64,000 nt of DNA from Gluconobacter wancherniae NBRC 103581 (GCF_007988885.1 NZ_BJUZ01000001.1:620001-684000); one strand, 5' to 3'; counted from the stretch's first letter, positions 19,635 to 29,108 are shown. Numbers and translations are program-made. The notes: generated from the letters alone by a model not told the origin.

Positions 19635-21226
19635 CGCAGCAAGACGCCAGCACCGTCGAGAAACTGGACGAAACACTACACGAAGACCGCATCCTTATTC
19701 TGGATTTCGGCAGTCAGGTCACACAGCTCATCGCACGTCGTGTGCGCGAAAGTGGTGTGTATTGTGAAATCTGGCCGTTTACGGCGACTGAAGAGAAAAT
19801 CCGTGCCTTCAAGGCGCGTGGCATTATCCTCTCCGGTAGCCCGGCCAGCGTTCATGATGAGAATGCGCCCCCGATTCCGGATGTTGTATTCGCGTTGAAC
19901 CTTCCCGTGCTGGGAATCTGCTACGGCCAGCAGGCCATGTGCCAGAAGCTTGGCGGCCTTGTTGAAACGCACGAGCATCGCGAGTTTGGGCGCGCTCATA
20001 TCGAGATCGCAGAAGACTGCTCCCTGTTCCGGGGCGTCTGGGCACGCGGTCACCGTGAGCAGGTCTGGATGAGCCATGGCGATCGCGTGACGAAACTACC
20101 GCCCGGCTTCCGGGCGGTAGCTCATTCGGAAGGCGCACCTTTCGCAATCATCGCGGATGAGGGCCGACGTCTCTACGGCGTGCAGTTCCACCCCGAAGTG
20201 GTCCACACACCGCACGGTGCTGCACTGATCCGCAATTTCACTCACGGCGTTGCGGGTTGTGATGGCAAGTGGACGATGGCCGGTTTCCGGGATCTCGAAA
20301 TTGCCCGCATCCGCCAGCAGGTTGGTACGGGTCGAGTGATCTGTGGGCTGTCAGGCGGCGTTGACAGTTCTGTTGCTGCCAAGCTGATCCATGACGCAAT
20401 TGGCGACCAGCTTACCTGCATTTTCGTCGATCCAGGTATCCTGCGTGCGGGGGAGGCGGAAGAAGTCGTGTCCACATTCCGTGGCCGATTCAATATACGT
20501 CTGGTTCATCGCGATGCATCGGATCTGTTTCTCGACGCTCTTGCTGGCGTCAAGGACCCCGAGATCAAGCGCAAGACGATCGGCCGCCTGTTTATCGAAG
20601 TCTTTGAACAGGAAGCTGCAAAGCTTGGTGGTGCACAGTTCCTGGCTCAGGGTACGCTGTACCCGGATGTTATTGAGAGCGTGAGTTTCTCCGGCGGGCC
20701 GTCCGTAACTATCAAGTCGCACCATAACGTTGGCGGCCTGCCTGACCGTATGAACATGAAGCTCGTCGAGCCGCTTCGTGAGCTGTTCAAGGATGAGGTC
20801 CGTGAGCTTGGCCGTGAGCTTGGTATCCCCGAGCATATCGTTGGCCGCCATCCCTTCCCGGGCCCGGGGCTTGCGATTCGTATTCCGGGTGACATCACGC
20901 GTGAGAAGCTGGATCTGCTGCGGAAGGTCGACACGATCTACCTCGAAGAGATCCGGCGTGCTGGCCTTTATGATGCAATCTGGCAGGCATTTGCGGTTCT
21001 GCTTCCAGTCCGCACGGTGGGCGTTATGGGAGACAGCCGTACCTACGATCAGGCATGTGCTCTGCGTGCAGTGACCAGCACGGATGGCATGACGGCGGAA
21101 GTCTATCCGTTCGACTTCGCGTTCCTTAATCGGGTTGCGGGCCGTATTGTCAATGAAGTGCGCGGCGTCAATCGCGTAACCTACGATATTACGTCCAAGC
21201 CTCCGGGCACGATCGAGTGGGAATGA
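19631..21226 (+). CDS. guaA: GMP synthase (glutamine-hydrolysing)
   Basis: A 531-residue enzyme that aminates XMP to GMP. The class I amidotransferase domain (about residues 20-210) has its nucleophile in VLGICYGQQ (Cys97) and the His-Glu pair in [11 protein letters not shown]. The PP-loop ATPase motif is [13 protein letters not shown] (around 240). The C-terminal dimerisation domain ends with the invariant KPPGTIEWE. The start is TTG with GAGG upstream; no ATG is available in frame. A clear terminator follows. Confidence 0.97.
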   Translation: MTQQDASTVEKLDETLHEDRILILDFGSQVTQLIARRVRESGVYCEIWPFTATEEKIRAFKARGIILSGSPASVHDENAPPIPDVVFALNLPVLGICYGQQAMCQKLGGLVETHEHREFGRAHIEIAEDCSLFRGVWARGHREQVWMSHGDRVTKLPPGFRAVAHSEGAPFAIIADEGRRLYGVQFHPEVVHTPHGAALIRNFTHGVAGCDGKWTMAGFRDLEIARIRQQVGTGRVICGLSGGVDSSVAAKLIHDAIGDQLTCIFVDPGILRAGEAEEVVSTFRGRFNIRLVHRDASDLFLDALAGVKDPEIKRKTIGRLFIEVFEQEAAKLGGAQFLAQGTLYPDVIESVSFSGGPSVTIKSHHNVGGLPDRMNMKLVEPLRELFKDEVRELGRELGIPEHIVGRHPFPGPGLAIRIPGDITREKLDLLRKVDTIYLEEIRRAGLYDAIWQAFAVLLPVRTVGVMGDSRTYDQACALRAVTSTDGMTAEVYPFDFAFLNRVAGRIVNEVRGVNRVTYDITSKPPGTIEWE

Positions 21227-21262
21227 TTCCGCGTTCGGGAAATCGTTTCTGATCTGATTTCA

Positions 21263-21298
21263 AAAGCCTGCATCCACCCGGATGCAGGCTTTTTCTTT
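21263..21298 (+). terminator. Rho-independent terminator after guaA
   Basis: AGCCTGCATCC (21265-21275) pairs perfectly with GGATGCAGGCT (21280-21290) across an ACCC loop, followed by TTTTTCTTT. It also lies downstream of the convergent CHRD gene, for which the A tract at 21262-21265 gives only a short U run. Confidence 0.93.
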
Positions 21299-21321
21299 AG
21301 TTAGATGACAGCGGTTTTTAG

Positions 21322-21747
21322 TCAGTTTGTCGTCAACTGGGCCCGTGCCTCGCCTGCAGGATATTTGGCGGTGTGGAGGTTAATGTATGTTTTTCCGCTT
21401 TTCACTTCGCTGACCTGTTCGGCGGAAAGGTGAAGAAGACCATGCATTTCTATGCCGTAAGGCTTGAGAATTGGCACAAGAACGCCTGCTTCCTTGTCGG
21501 GTGTCGCCGGGCCATGAAGATGTGCTGCGGTGATCGGGCCGCTCAGATGGTCATTATCGAGATGGAAGGAAAGCGTGCGCTCTGTCGTGTCGAGCTCTGC
21601 GGAGACCTGGCCCGTGATCGGACTATCTGCTCCATGCTCGGGCTGAAACTTCCCCTGCAAATGGACTGTATCAGCGAAAGCTGAGGTGCTCATGAGGCCG
21701 GCTGTGAAGACCGTGGACAGGAACAGTGTGGATGTTCTCTTACGCAT
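21322..21747 (-). CDS. CHRD-domain periplasmic protein
   Basis: About 141 residues. A signal peptide (to STSAFA) precedes one CHRD domain, a beta-sandwich named after chordin and found in many bacterial secreted proteins of unknown function. Typical are the HLHGPATPDKEAG segment and the C-terminal INLHTAKYPAGEARAQL. The start MRKRTST at 21747 gives a normal signal peptide; an upstream codon at 21786 adds 13 residues. It lies next to an HNH gene on the same strand with no evident functional link. Confidence 0.85.
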   Translation of the reverse strand: MRKRTSTLFLSTVFTAGLMSTSAFADTVHLQGKFQPEHGADSPITGQVSAELDTTERTLSFHLDNDHLSGPITAAHLHGPATPDKEAGVLVPILKPYGIEMHGLLHLSAEQVSEVKSGKTYINLHTAKYPAGEARAQLTTN

Positions 21748-21788
21748 GGTTCTGGTTCCCTGGATGGAGAGCCCAGCTAACGCCACGG

Positions 21789-22430
21789 TCAGGTTTCCAG
21801 TTCGGTATTCCAGTAAAGATAATCGCGCCAGCTTTCGTGTAGATAATTTGGAGGGAAAGTCCGGCCGTTTTCCTGAAGGCGCCTGCTACTTGGCTGCACG
21901 GGCCGTCTGTGAGGGTGCATGCCAAGTTCGGACGGTAACTTGGAGCCCTTTAGGAGATTGCAGGGACTGCATGCTGTCACTACGTTTTCCCACGTTGTTT
22001 TCCCACCTCGAGCGCGGGGAATAACATGATCAAAAGTCAGTTCATGTGTGGGCAGTCTGTCGTGGCAGTACTGGCATGAAAAGTTATCCCGCAGGAATAC
22101 GTTGAAGCGGGTGAATGCAGGTTTCCGCGCCGCGGGAATATAGTCTTTGAGGGCAATGACGCTTGGAAGGCGAAAAGTTTGGCTCGGGGAGTGAACAAAA
22201 TTGTCGTATTCGGAGATGACCGACACACGTTCAAGAAAAACAGCCTTCATCGCTTCCTGCCACGACCAGAGTGATAGTGGAAAATAAGATAAAGGCCGAA
22301 AATCTGCATTCAGCACCAGAGCCGGGAAATGCTGGGAACCAACCGACACCACACGCATCCTTTCTTCAAAGGACGACACATGCGGGGAACCAGCGTCAGC
22401 AAAAGTAACTGTAGAAACGCCTGGGAACAT
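21789..22430 (-). CDS. HNH endonuclease family protein
   Basis: A 213-residue protein with an N-terminal conserved block (FPALVLNADFRPLSYFPLS) and a C-terminal HNH domain. The zinc pair is CQYCHD and CSPCN, and the core is LTFDHVIPRARGG with N-VVTACSPCNLLKGSK following. This is the widespread chromosomal HNH family of proteobacteria that sits alone rather than with a methylase, so restriction is unlikely. A shorter start at MRVVSVGSQ (22358) is possible. Function within DNA repair or RNA metabolism is not established. Confidence 0.85.
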   Translation of the reverse strand: MFPGVSTVTFADAGSPHVSSFEERMRVVSVGSQHFPALVLNADFRPLSYFPLSLWSWQEAMKAVFLERVSVISEYDNFVHSPSQTFRLPSVIALKDYIPAARKPAFTRFNVFLRDNFSCQYCHDRLPTHELTFDHVIPRARGGKTTWENVVTACSPCNLLKGSKLPSELGMHPHRRPVQPSSRRLQENGRTFPPNYLHESWRDYLYWNTELET

Positions 22431-22503
22431 GCGTCGTCGGCTTCTTCAACGAGACTATTCCAGTAAACTTGACCTTTAGCAAGCAGCCGATAATGACGGT
22501 GTT

Positions 22504-23334
22504 ATGACAAGAAAAAGGAGAACACGTTTCGCTCCCAGCCCAACCGGGTTGCTTCACCTGGGGCATGTCGTTTCGGCGCTTCATGCTCGGAAAATGGCGG
22601 GTACAGGTGGAGAGTTTCTGATTCGTATCGAGGATATTGATGGCACCCGATGTATTCAGCCTCATATAGACGCACTGCATGCGGATCTGGACTGGTTGGG
22701 ATTTCAATCTAGCGAATGTATTCGTCAGCAGTCACAGCATTTTTCAGAGTATCAAAAGGTTCTGGAAAATCTGAAAGAAAGAAATCTTTTGTATCCATGT
22801 TTTTGCACACGTTCAGATATTGAGCGTGATTCAGTGCTGGATGCGCCAGATGGTAGTACTGTTTATTCTGGGCGATGTCGGTGCGCAGGGCCGGAAGGGC
22901 GGGACAGAACACCTGTATGGCGGTTGAACATGGCACGTGCGCTTGATGTCTTGCAGGAGGTCCCTGACTGGCATGAGGTCGGGCAGGGGCGCATCGCCGG
23001 GCGTGCGCATGAGTTCGGAGATATTGTTCTGGGGCGAAGGGATAACGGCGTATCCTATCATCTGTGTGTTACACACGATGATGCCCTACAGGATATTACT
23101 TGCGTTACGCGCGGTAGGGACCTTTATGAGGCGACGTCTGTCCATCGCGTTCTGCAGGAATTGATGGGCTGGTCAGAGCCACACTATGCCCATCATCCGC
23201 TCGTCATGGACGAGAACGGCAAGAAGCTCTCAAAGCGGGAGAATGCGGAAGGGGTTTCGCATCTGCGTACAAATGGGTGGAGTGCCGACGAGGTCCTGCG
23301 CCATCCACTCGTGCTTAAGGCTTTTGGGGAATGA
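22504..23334 (+). CDS. gluQ: Glutamyl-Q tRNA(Asp) synthetase
   Basis: A 276-residue truncated GluRS-like enzyme that attaches glutamate to queuosine at the wobble base of tRNA-Asp. It has the HIGH-like motif LLHLGH (residues 16-21) and the KMSKS-like KKLSKR. It lacks the anticodon-binding domain, as expected for GluQ. The zinc region CFC-T...C-R-C is present (YPCFCTRS and GRCRCAGP). It converges on the lptM-like gene. Confidence 0.93.
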   Translation: MTRKRRTRFAPSPTGLLHLGHVVSALHARKMAGTGGEFLIRIEDIDGTRCIQPHIDALHADLDWLGFQSSECIRQQSQHFSEYQKVLENLKERNLLYPCFCTRSDIERDSVLDAPDGSTVYSGRCRCAGPEGRDRTPVWRLNMARALDVLQEVPDWHEVGQGRIAGRAHEFGDIVLGRRDNGVSYHLCVTHDDALQDITCVTRGRDLYEATSVHRVLQELMGWSEPHYAHHPLVMDENGKKLSKRENAEGVSHLRTNGWSADEVLRHPLVLKAFGE

Positions 23335-23356
23335 GGGAGCACTAAAGGTTCCCTCA
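23332..23356. other. Hairpin between convergent gluQ and lptM-like genes
   Basis: TGAGGGA (23332-23338) pairs with TCCCTCA (23350-23356), 7 bp with an 11-base loop, in the 28-base gap between two convergent genes. There is no T run on either side, so it is at best a weak terminator; the gluQ stop codon lies in its left arm. Confidence 0.4.
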
Positions 23357-23362
23357 CAACAA

Positions 23363-23488
23363 TTATTCGGGCGGATAGGTCTGTGGATAGGTGATGTCCT
23401 CTGCTGGGCCGGGGGGGTGAGGAGAGCCCTTTTTCCCGCATGCAGCCAAGGCGAGCGCCATTGCGCCTATCAGAAGAATATTTTTCAT
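23363..23488 (-). CDS. lptM: Small LptM-like (YifL-type) lipoprotein
   Basis: A 41-residue lipoprotein. The signal [17 protein letters not shown] is followed by the characteristic GKKGSP after the lipidated Cys17, then a Pro-rich tail with [11 protein letters not shown]. The same kind of mini-lipoprotein lies at the end of argH in many alphaproteobacteria. LptM (YifL) in E. coli binds the LptD/LptE LPS translocon and helps its oxidative assembly; that role is inferred here from the CGxKGP-like motif. The ATG overlaps the argH stop (ATGA), so it is coupled to argH. Confidence 0.75.
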   Translation of the reverse strand: MKNILLIGAMALALAACGKKGSPHPPGPAEDITYPQTYPPE

Positions 23489-24939
23489 GCAGACTCTCCA
23501 AGGCGAGCAAGCCAGCTTTCTGCCTGCTGGCGGACGTTTGCTGGTGCCGTGCCACCTTCGCTGGTGCGCGAGGCCAAAGAAGCCTCCACGGTCAGAACAT
23601 CAAAGACGGATGCATTGATATCTTTTTCTACGGCCTGCATTTCTGCGAGAGACAGATCAGAAAGATCGCATCCTTTTTCCTCGGCCAGGCCTACCAGTCG
23701 CCCGGTGACGTGATGCGCGGTGCGGAAGGGGACGCGGAGTTCGCGCACCAGCCAATCTGCCAGATCGGTGGCTGTTGAGAACCCCATGCCTGCCACTTCG
23801 CGCATACGGTCTGCGTTGGGCTGAAGGTCACGGATCATGCCGTCCATGGCCGCCAGGCAAAGTGTCATGGCTTCCGTGGCGTCAAATACAGGCTCTTTGT
23901 CTTCCTGGGTGTCTTTCGCATAGGCGAGAGGAAGGCCTTTCATGACCGTCAGCAGGCCGACCAGATTACCCATGATCCGGCCGATCTTGGCACGGACCAG
24001 TTCTGCGGCGTCCGGATTGCGTTTCTGCGGCATGATGGAGGAGCCGGTCGTAAATGCGTCAGAGAGACGCACGAACCCGAATGGCGCAGAAGCCCATTGC
24101 ACGATTTCTTCCGCAAGGCGGGAAAGGTGCATGGCCTGAATGGAAAGCGCTGACAAATATTCCAGTGCAAAGTCGCGGTCTGAGACTGCATCGAGCGAAT
24201 TGGCTGTTGGGCGGTCGAAATCCAGAGCGCCTGCGGTCATGCGGCGGTCAATCGGGAACGACGTTCCTGCTAGTGCTGCCGAGCCAAGCGGGCACTCATT
24301 CATGCGTGTGCGTGCATCTGCGAGACGGCCGCTGTCACGTGCAAGCATCTCAACATACGCAAGCAGGTGGTGCCCGAACGTGACAGGCTGTGCGACCTGA
24401 AGATGTGTGAAGCCAGGCATTGGCGTGGAATAAAATTCAAGCGCGCGTTTCGCGAGGGTACGCATGAGCGATTGGGTCTGGCCCTGAATGCCGTCAATGG
24501 CATCGCGCACCCAGAGGCGGAAATCCGTGGCAACCTGATCATTGCGCGAGCGCGCGGTGTGCAGGCGTTTTCCGGCTTCACCGATGCGATCCGAAAGACG
24601 GGCCTCGATGTTCATGTGAATGTCTTCGAGGGCAGTGGAGAATTCAAAACGGCCTTCTGCAATCTCGCCTGCGATGTCTCCAAGGCCCTGACGGATTTCG
24701 TTTTCTTCGGTTTGTGTCAGCAGGCCGACTTTCTGGAGCATGGCCGCGTGCGCGAGTGAGCCGCGGATATCCTGACGCCACAGAATGCGATCAAAACCGA
24801 TGGACGCGTTGATTTCGCTCATAATTGCGGCGGGGCCTGAAGCAAAACGGCCGCCCCACTGGGGGTTTGCGGCGGTGCCTTCAAAAGCTGCCGCAGCTTC
24901 TGTTTCTTTCTCGACAGGAACGTTTTTCATGTTAGCCAT
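23485..24939 (-). CDS. argH: Argininosuccinate lyase
   Basis: A 484-residue fumarase/aspartase-superfamily enzyme that splits argininosuccinate to arginine and fumarate. The N-terminal WGGRF, the mid-region [12 protein letters not shown] and the signature [12 protein letters not shown] (flexible catalytic loop) are intact. The start at 24939 (or 24930) leaves only six bases to the divergent tlpA start, and neither has a clear ribosome site. It is followed by the lptM-like gene. Confidence 0.96.
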   Translation of the reverse strand: MANMKNVPVEKETEAAAAFEGTAANPQWGGRFASGPAAIMSEINASIGFDRILWRQDIRGSLAHAAMLQKVGLLTQTEENEIRQGLGDIAGEIAEGRFEFSTALEDIHMNIEARLSDRIGEAGKRLHTARSRNDQVATDFRLWVRDAIDGIQGQTQSLMRTLAKRALEFYSTPMPGFTHLQVAQPVTFGHHLLAYVEMLARDSGRLADARTRMNECPLGSAALAGTSFPIDRRMTAGALDFDRPTANSLDAVSDRDFALEYLSALSIQAMHLSRLAEEIVQWASAPFGFVRLSDAFTTGSSIMPQKRNPDAAELVRAKIGRIMGNLVGLLTVMKGLPLAYAKDTQEDKEPVFDATEAMTLCLAAMDGMIRDLQPNADRMREVAGMGFSTATDLADWLVRELRVPFRTAHHVTGRLVGLAEEKGCDLSDLSLAEMQAVEKDINASVFDVLTVEASLASRTSEGGTAPANVRQQAESWLARLGESA

Positions 24940-24945
24940 ATAACT

Positions 24946-25512
24946 ATGAGTCAGAAGCAGATCGACCGTCGAACCCTTCTCTTAGGAGCCGCAACCCTAA
25001 CCGCGGGCGGTTTCCTGTGCAATTCCGCTCAAGCGGAGGATGTTGCAAAACTCCAGACCTTGAAAGCGGGGAAGCCTCGCCTGTCGCCTGTTGATCTGCA
25101 GTTGAGCGGGCCAGATGGTAACATCGGAAGTCTGACAGCGCAGCGTGGAAAGCCGTTCCTGCTTCATGTGTGGGCGACATGGTGCGGGCCGTGCAAGCGC
25201 GAACTCCCGCAGCTTGATGCCTTTTATGCGAAGCTCCAGAGCCCTGCGATCATCCCTGTTGCTGTAGATAGTGGTGCGCCTGAAAAAGTGGACGCCTTTC
25301 TCAAGAAAGCCGGGCTGTCTCATCTTCCCGCTTGGACCATCGACAAGCACAAATTCAAGGAATGGCTGGGTACCCCGCAATTTGCGATCCCGGTCACATT
25401 TCTGATCGATGCCAAAGGTCTGGTTCGGGCAACTTCTGAAGGTGGGATTGATTGGGCAGCGCCGGACGCGATGGCTCAGTATCAGGCCATTCTGGCGAGT
25501 GCGGGAAACTGA
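24946..25512 (+). CDS. TlpA-like thioredoxin, Tat-exported
   Basis: A 188-residue periplasmic thiol-disulfide protein. The N-terminus has a twin-arginine signal ([16 protein letters not shown]) ending near AQAED. The thioredoxin-like domain has WCGPC (Cys80 and Cys83) and the cis-Pro in AIPVTFLID. TlpA-type proteins reduce apocytochromes or copper-site partners in the periplasm. This gene is divergent from argH, as in many alphaproteobacteria, and is followed by a second tlpA-like gene. Confidence 0.88.
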   Translation: MSQKQIDRRTLLLGAATLTAGGFLCNSAQAEDVAKLQTLKAGKPRLSPVDLQLSGPDGNIGSLTAQRGKPFLLHVWATWCGPCKRELPQLDAFYAKLQSPAIIPVAVDSGAPEKVDAFLKKAGLSHLPAWTIDKHKFKEWLGTPQFAIPVTFLIDAKGLVRATSEGGIDWAAPDAMAQYQAILASAGN

Positions 25513-25566
25513 TTTTTTAAACTCTAAATATCATTGAATTTCAATCAGCAGCAGGGCTTTCAGGAA

Positions 25567-26211
25567 ATGTCTTTCTCTCTTTCACGTCGCCATGTTCTCA
25601 GCGGTGCTGCAGGTCTCTTCGTTGCGGGTGGCATTGCGCGTGCGGCTACGCCGGAAGTCGTTGCAGAGGGCACACCTTTTGCGCCTCACTCCTTTGGTGT
25701 GTTGTCCGTCCCCAAGTCACTGCCGCCGCTTTCAGTCAAAGACGAACAGGGAAATGATGTTCCTTTGTCACGGTTTTACGGAAAGCCTTTCGTGTTGCAT
25801 TTCTGGGCAACATGGTGCCCGCCCTGCATTAAGGAACTGCCATCGGTAAATGCGACAGCGAAGGCTCTTGGGCAGGCCGGGCCGCAGATTGTCACGGTTG
25901 CTGTTCGCGGCAGCACGGTTGCGAAGGTCCGTGCATTTTATAATGCACATGGCATCGACACGCTGCCTCTGTTTGTCGATCCGATGTCGTCTGTCATGAT
26001 GGAAACTGCGGATAACACAGCCATGATGGCTTCTTTGAAGCAGACGAATCCTGAAGAAGTCACCACGCAAAAAGGAGATTCGATGTCCCTGCATGGTGTG
26101 CCGCGTTCTCTGCTGCTGAATGCAAAGGGGCAGGTCGTTGCGGAATCCATTGGTAATCTGGACTGGTCTGCAGATGGCGTCCGGCATACTCTTGAGGCTC
26201 TGGCCGGATAA
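25567..26211 (+). CDS. Second TlpA-like thioredoxin, Tat-exported
   Basis: About 214 residues. A twin-arginine signal (SRRHVLSGAAGLFVAGG) ends near RAAT. The redoxin domain carries WCPPC (Cys84 and Cys87) and the cis-Pro in HGVPRSLLL. It is longer than its neighbour by a Met-rich, polar insert (about residues 140-170, with SSVMMET and AMMASLKQ) before the cis-Pro. The ATG at 25567 is preferred to a TTG at 25534, because it starts the Tat signal properly. WCPPC is the form found in many disulfide reductants. Tandem origin with the upstream gene is likely. Confidence 0.84.
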   Translation: MSFSLSRRHVLSGAAGLFVAGGIARAATPEVVAEGTPFAPHSFGVLSVPKSLPPLSVKDEQGNDVPLSRFYGKPFVLHFWATWCPPCIKELPSVNATAKALGQAGPQIVTVAVRGSTVAKVRAFYNAHGIDTLPLFVDPMSSVMMETADNTAMMASLKQTNPEEVTTQKGDSMSLHGVPRSLLLNAKGQVVAESIGNLDWSADGVRHTLEALAG

Positions 26212-26223
26212 CGGAAGCTTCTG

Positions 26224-26988
26224 ATGACTGTCTCTTTGCTCGGCGCCGCAGATCCGGCGCCGGTCATACTCTTTCCTGAGGGCAGGCCCTCTCCATTTGT
26301 TCTCGTAAGCGATCATGCCGGTCGTGCCGTGCCCACGATATTCGGAGATATGGGTGTGCCCGATCACGATTGGGAGCGGCATATCGCATATGATATCGGG
26401 ATTCTGGGTGTCGGTCGTTTTCTGAGGGACAGCCTCGGTTGTGCGCTCGTGGAGCAGGCATATTCACGCCTGGTAATTGACTGCAACCGAGCCCCCGGTC
26501 ACCCAACGTCCATTCCACATGTTAGTGATTATACGCCCGTACCGGTGAACCGCGCTGCGGAAGAAAGCTGTCGTCTGAGGCGGGAGCTGGAAATTCTACA
26601 CCCTTATCATGATGCGATTTCCGGCATTCTGAAGGAGCGGGCGACGAGACCAACCCTGCTGGTCTCTCTTCACAGTTTTACGCCGGAAATGGATGGAAAG
26701 AAGCGTCCCTGGCATGTCGGGATTCTTCATCACAAGGACACAAAAACTGCTCGGATTATGCTCGATCTGTTGAATCAGGAGGGAGATCTCTGCGTGGGCG
26801 ATAACGAGCCCTATGTTCTTACGGCTACGTCCGACTATACCGTGCCGCGTCATGCTGAAGGTAACGCGCTTCCTTACTTGGAACTGGAAATCCGTCAGGA
26901 CCTGATTGCGAGGCAGGACGGTCAGAAAGCGTGGGCTGAACGCCTCGCGCGTCTTTTGCCGCAGGTGTGGGAAAGAATTGAATCGTGA
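26224..26988 (+). CDS. N-formylglutamate amidohydrolase family protein
   Basis: A 254-residue zinc hydrolase-like protein of the N-formylglutamate amidohydrolase family. LVSDHAGRAVP, LVIDCNRAPG and LVSLHSFTP match conserved family segments with likely metal-binding Asp and His residues. No histidine-degradation genes are nearby, so deformylation of N-formylglutamate should not be assumed; many family members act on other amides. Its stop overlaps the GTG start of aroE. Confidence 0.83.
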   Translation: MTVSLLGAADPAPVILFPEGRPSPFVLVSDHAGRAVPTIFGDMGVPDHDWERHIAYDIGILGVGRFLRDSLGCALVEQAYSRLVIDCNRAPGHPTSIPHVSDYTPVPVNRAAEESCRLRRELEILHPYHDAISGILKERATRPTLLVSLHSFTPEMDGKKRPWHVGILHHKDTKTARIMLDLLNQEGDLCVGDNEPYVLTATSDYTVPRHAEGNALPYLELEIRQDLIARQDGQKAWAERLARLLPQVWERIES

Positions 26989-27815
26989 TTGACGGAAAGA
27001 CGAAGCTGGCTGGTGTCATGGGCTGGCCGGTTGAACATTCACGCTCTCCGATGATGCATAATTACTGGTGTAAGGTGCACGGAGTTAATGGGGCCTACGT
27101 ACCGCTTTCGACCAAGCCCGAACTGTTCGAGCCTGCGCTGCGCGGGCTTGGTGCTGCAGGTTTCAGGGGCGTGAACGTAACCATTCCGCACAAGGAAGCA
27201 GCCATGCGTGCCTGTGACCAGCTGACAGATACGGCGAAGCGTGCAGGTGCGGTTAATACGATTGTCTTTGAAAACGGCCAGATCATTGGAGACTGTACGG
27301 ACGGTACTGGCTTTTGCGACAACCTGACGGCGCATGGCGTTCAGATTTCCGGGCGTGCACTGGTGCTGGGTGCTGGTGGTGCTGCGCGTGCAGTCGTTGC
27401 GGCGCTGCTTGATCGCGGGTGTGAGGTCATCATCGCGAACCGGACAATGGAGCGTGCGGAAGCCATGATTTCCGCTCTTGGAGAAGGGGAGGCCGTGGAA
27501 TGGTTTGACTGGCCCTCGCTTCTGCCGGGTTGTTCGCTGCTCGTGAACGCCACTTCACTTGGGATGCATGGACGTCAGGACATGGACTGGGATGCAGCGC
27601 TCATACAGTCCGGGCCAAATCTGTGTGTGACTGATATTGTTTATACCCCACGGGAAACACCATTGCTGCTCGCTGCACGCAGGCGTGGGCTGATAACGGT
27701 GGATGGTCTTGGAATGTTGATCCATCAGGCGCGAGCGGGCTTCAGGGCGTGGTTCGGGTATGATCCGCAGGCCGATGACGCTACGTTCGAGCTTCTGGCG
27801 GATAGTTTGCGCTGA
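26985..27815 (+). CDS. aroE: Shikimate dehydrogenase
   Basis: A 276-residue NADPH enzyme reducing 3-dehydroshikimate to shikimate. The substrate site is GWPVEHSRSPMMHN with the shikimate-binding Ser residues. The catalytic Lys is in NVTIPHKEAAM. The NADP motif is VLGAGGAARAVVAAL. Starts with GTG overlapping the previous stop, and is followed after four bases by coaE. The aroE-coaE-dnaQ order is conserved in alphaproteobacteria. Confidence 0.95.
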   Translation: MIDGKTKLAGVMGWPVEHSRSPMMHNYWCKVHGVNGAYVPLSTKPELFEPALRGLGAAGFRGVNVTIPHKEAAMRACDQLTDTAKRAGAVNTIVFENGQIIGDCTDGTGFCDNLTAHGVQISGRALVLGAGGAARAVVAALLDRGCEVIIANRTMERAEAMISALGEGEAVEWFDWPSLLPGCSLLVNATSLGMHGRQDMDWDAALIQSGPNLCVTDIVYTPRETPLLLAARRRGLITVDGLGMLIHQARAGFRAWFGYDPQADDATFELLADSLR

Positions 27816-27819
27816 TCGG

Positions 27820-28425
27820 ATGCGCATTATCGGCCTGACAGGCGGAATGGCAGCAGGCAAAAGTACGGTTGCGGCGTTGTTTCGCAAGGCAGGTGTGCCG
27901 GTATTTGACGCCGATGCTGCCGTCCGGACGTTGCAGGAAAAAAACGGCAAAGCGTTGCCCGCAATTGAAAATGCGTTTCCCGGAACGGTTCATGGCGGAA
28001 ACCTGAACCGGGCAGCGTTGCGTGCCGTCGTTATTGGTCAGCCGGAGCGACTCAGAGTGCTTGAACAGATCATGCATCCGCTTGTGCGTTCTGAACGCCA
28101 GCGCTTCCTCCGCACCTGCCGTGCGCGGGGGGAGGCGTTTTGCGTGTTGGATATTCCGCTGCTCATGGAGATCGGTGAAGATCGTGCATGCGATGTGGTT
28201 GTTGTTGCTACGGCACCTCGCAGTACGCGCCTCTCCCGTATCCGGCAGCGTGGTCAGGGGGTAGGGAAGATGAGCGTTGAACAGGCGGAAAAGCTGCTTG
28301 CACGCCAGATGCCCGATCATGAGCGCAGACGCCGGGCGGACATCGTGATACGCACCGGCCTTTCTCGTGGATATGCTGCCCGGCAGGTCCACGCTTTGCT
28401 GAACCAGTTGCGTGAGGGTGCATGA
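27820..28425 (+). CDS. coaE: Dephospho-CoA kinase
   Basis: A 201-residue kinase for the last step of CoA synthesis. The P-loop is GLTGGMAAGKSTVAALF at the extreme N-terminus, which decides the ATG at 27820 over an upstream one at 27760 inside aroE. The VFDADAAVR motif and the lid region with MSVEQAEKLLARQMP are typical. Its stop overlaps dnaQ (ATGA). Confidence 0.94.
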   Translation: MRIIGLTGGMAAGKSTVAALFRKAGVPVFDADAAVRTLQEKNGKALPAIENAFPGTVHGGNLNRAALRAVVIGQPERLRVLEQIMHPLVRSERQRFLRTCRARGEAFCVLDIPLLMEIGEDRACDVVVVATAPRSTRLSRIRQRGQGVGKMSVEQAEKLLARQMPDHERRRRADIVIRTGLSRGYAARQVHALLNQLREGA

Positions 28426-29108
28426 AACGCTCGATCCTGTTCGACACGGAGACCACCGGATTTGACCCGGACGAGGGAGACCGGATCATCGAGATTGCGG
28501 CTCTGGAGCTGATTGATGATCTACCCACCGGCGAATTCTATCATGTGCTGATCCACCCAGAACGGGATATCCCGGCCGAAGCAACGCGGGTCCATGGATT
28601 TACAATCGAGGATCTGGAAGGGAAGCCAAAATTCCCTGAGATCGCAGATGGCTTTCTGGAATTCATCAAGGACAGCCCGATGATCGCGCATAACGCGCGC
28701 TTCGATTTCAAGTTCGTGAATGCTGAACTGCAGAAGGCAGGCCGAGAGCCGCTCGATTATGCAAGTCGCGCAATTGATACCGTGGAAATGGCGAGGAAAA
28801 AATATCCTGGCCTGCCTGCGAGTCTTGATGCGCTGTGCCGTCGCTTTGGAATAGACCTTTCGCAGCGTGGCACCCATAACGCGCTGCTGGATTGCCGCCT
28901 GCTGGCGGAGGTTTATGTCGAGCTGATGGGCGGGCGACAGCGCGGCCTTGGTCTGGCGGGACCAGCCCGTAACCGCAGCCGCAATGGGGGCTTGGAAGCG
29001 CTGGCGAACCGTACGCCGCGTCCCATGGCGCTCCCATCGGCTGAGGAACTTAGGATTCACGAGGAATTTGTCGACACACTCAAGGACCCGGTGTGGCGTC
29101 GGCCGTAA
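28422..29108 (+). CDS. dnaQ: DNA polymerase III epsilon subunit (3'-5' exonuclease)
   Basis: A 228-residue DEDDh proofreading exonuclease. Exo I is LFDTETTGFDP (residues 5-15), Exo II is AHNARFDFKFVN and Exo III is GTHNALLDCRLLAEVY, with the four acidic residues and His in place. The C-terminal tail after about residue 180 would bind the polymerase alpha subunit. The stop overlaps the next gene by one base (TAATG). Confidence 0.94.
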   Translation: MKRSILFDTETTGFDPDEGDRIIEIAALELIDDLPTGEFYHVLIHPERDIPAEATRVHGFTIEDLEGKPKFPEIADGFLEFIKDSPMIAHNARFDFKFVNAELQKAGREPLDYASRAIDTVEMARKKYPGLPASLDALCRRFGIDLSQRGTHNALLDCRLLAEVYVELMGGRQRGLGLAGPARNRSRNGGLEALANRTPRPMALPSAEELRIHEEFVDTLKDPVWRRP

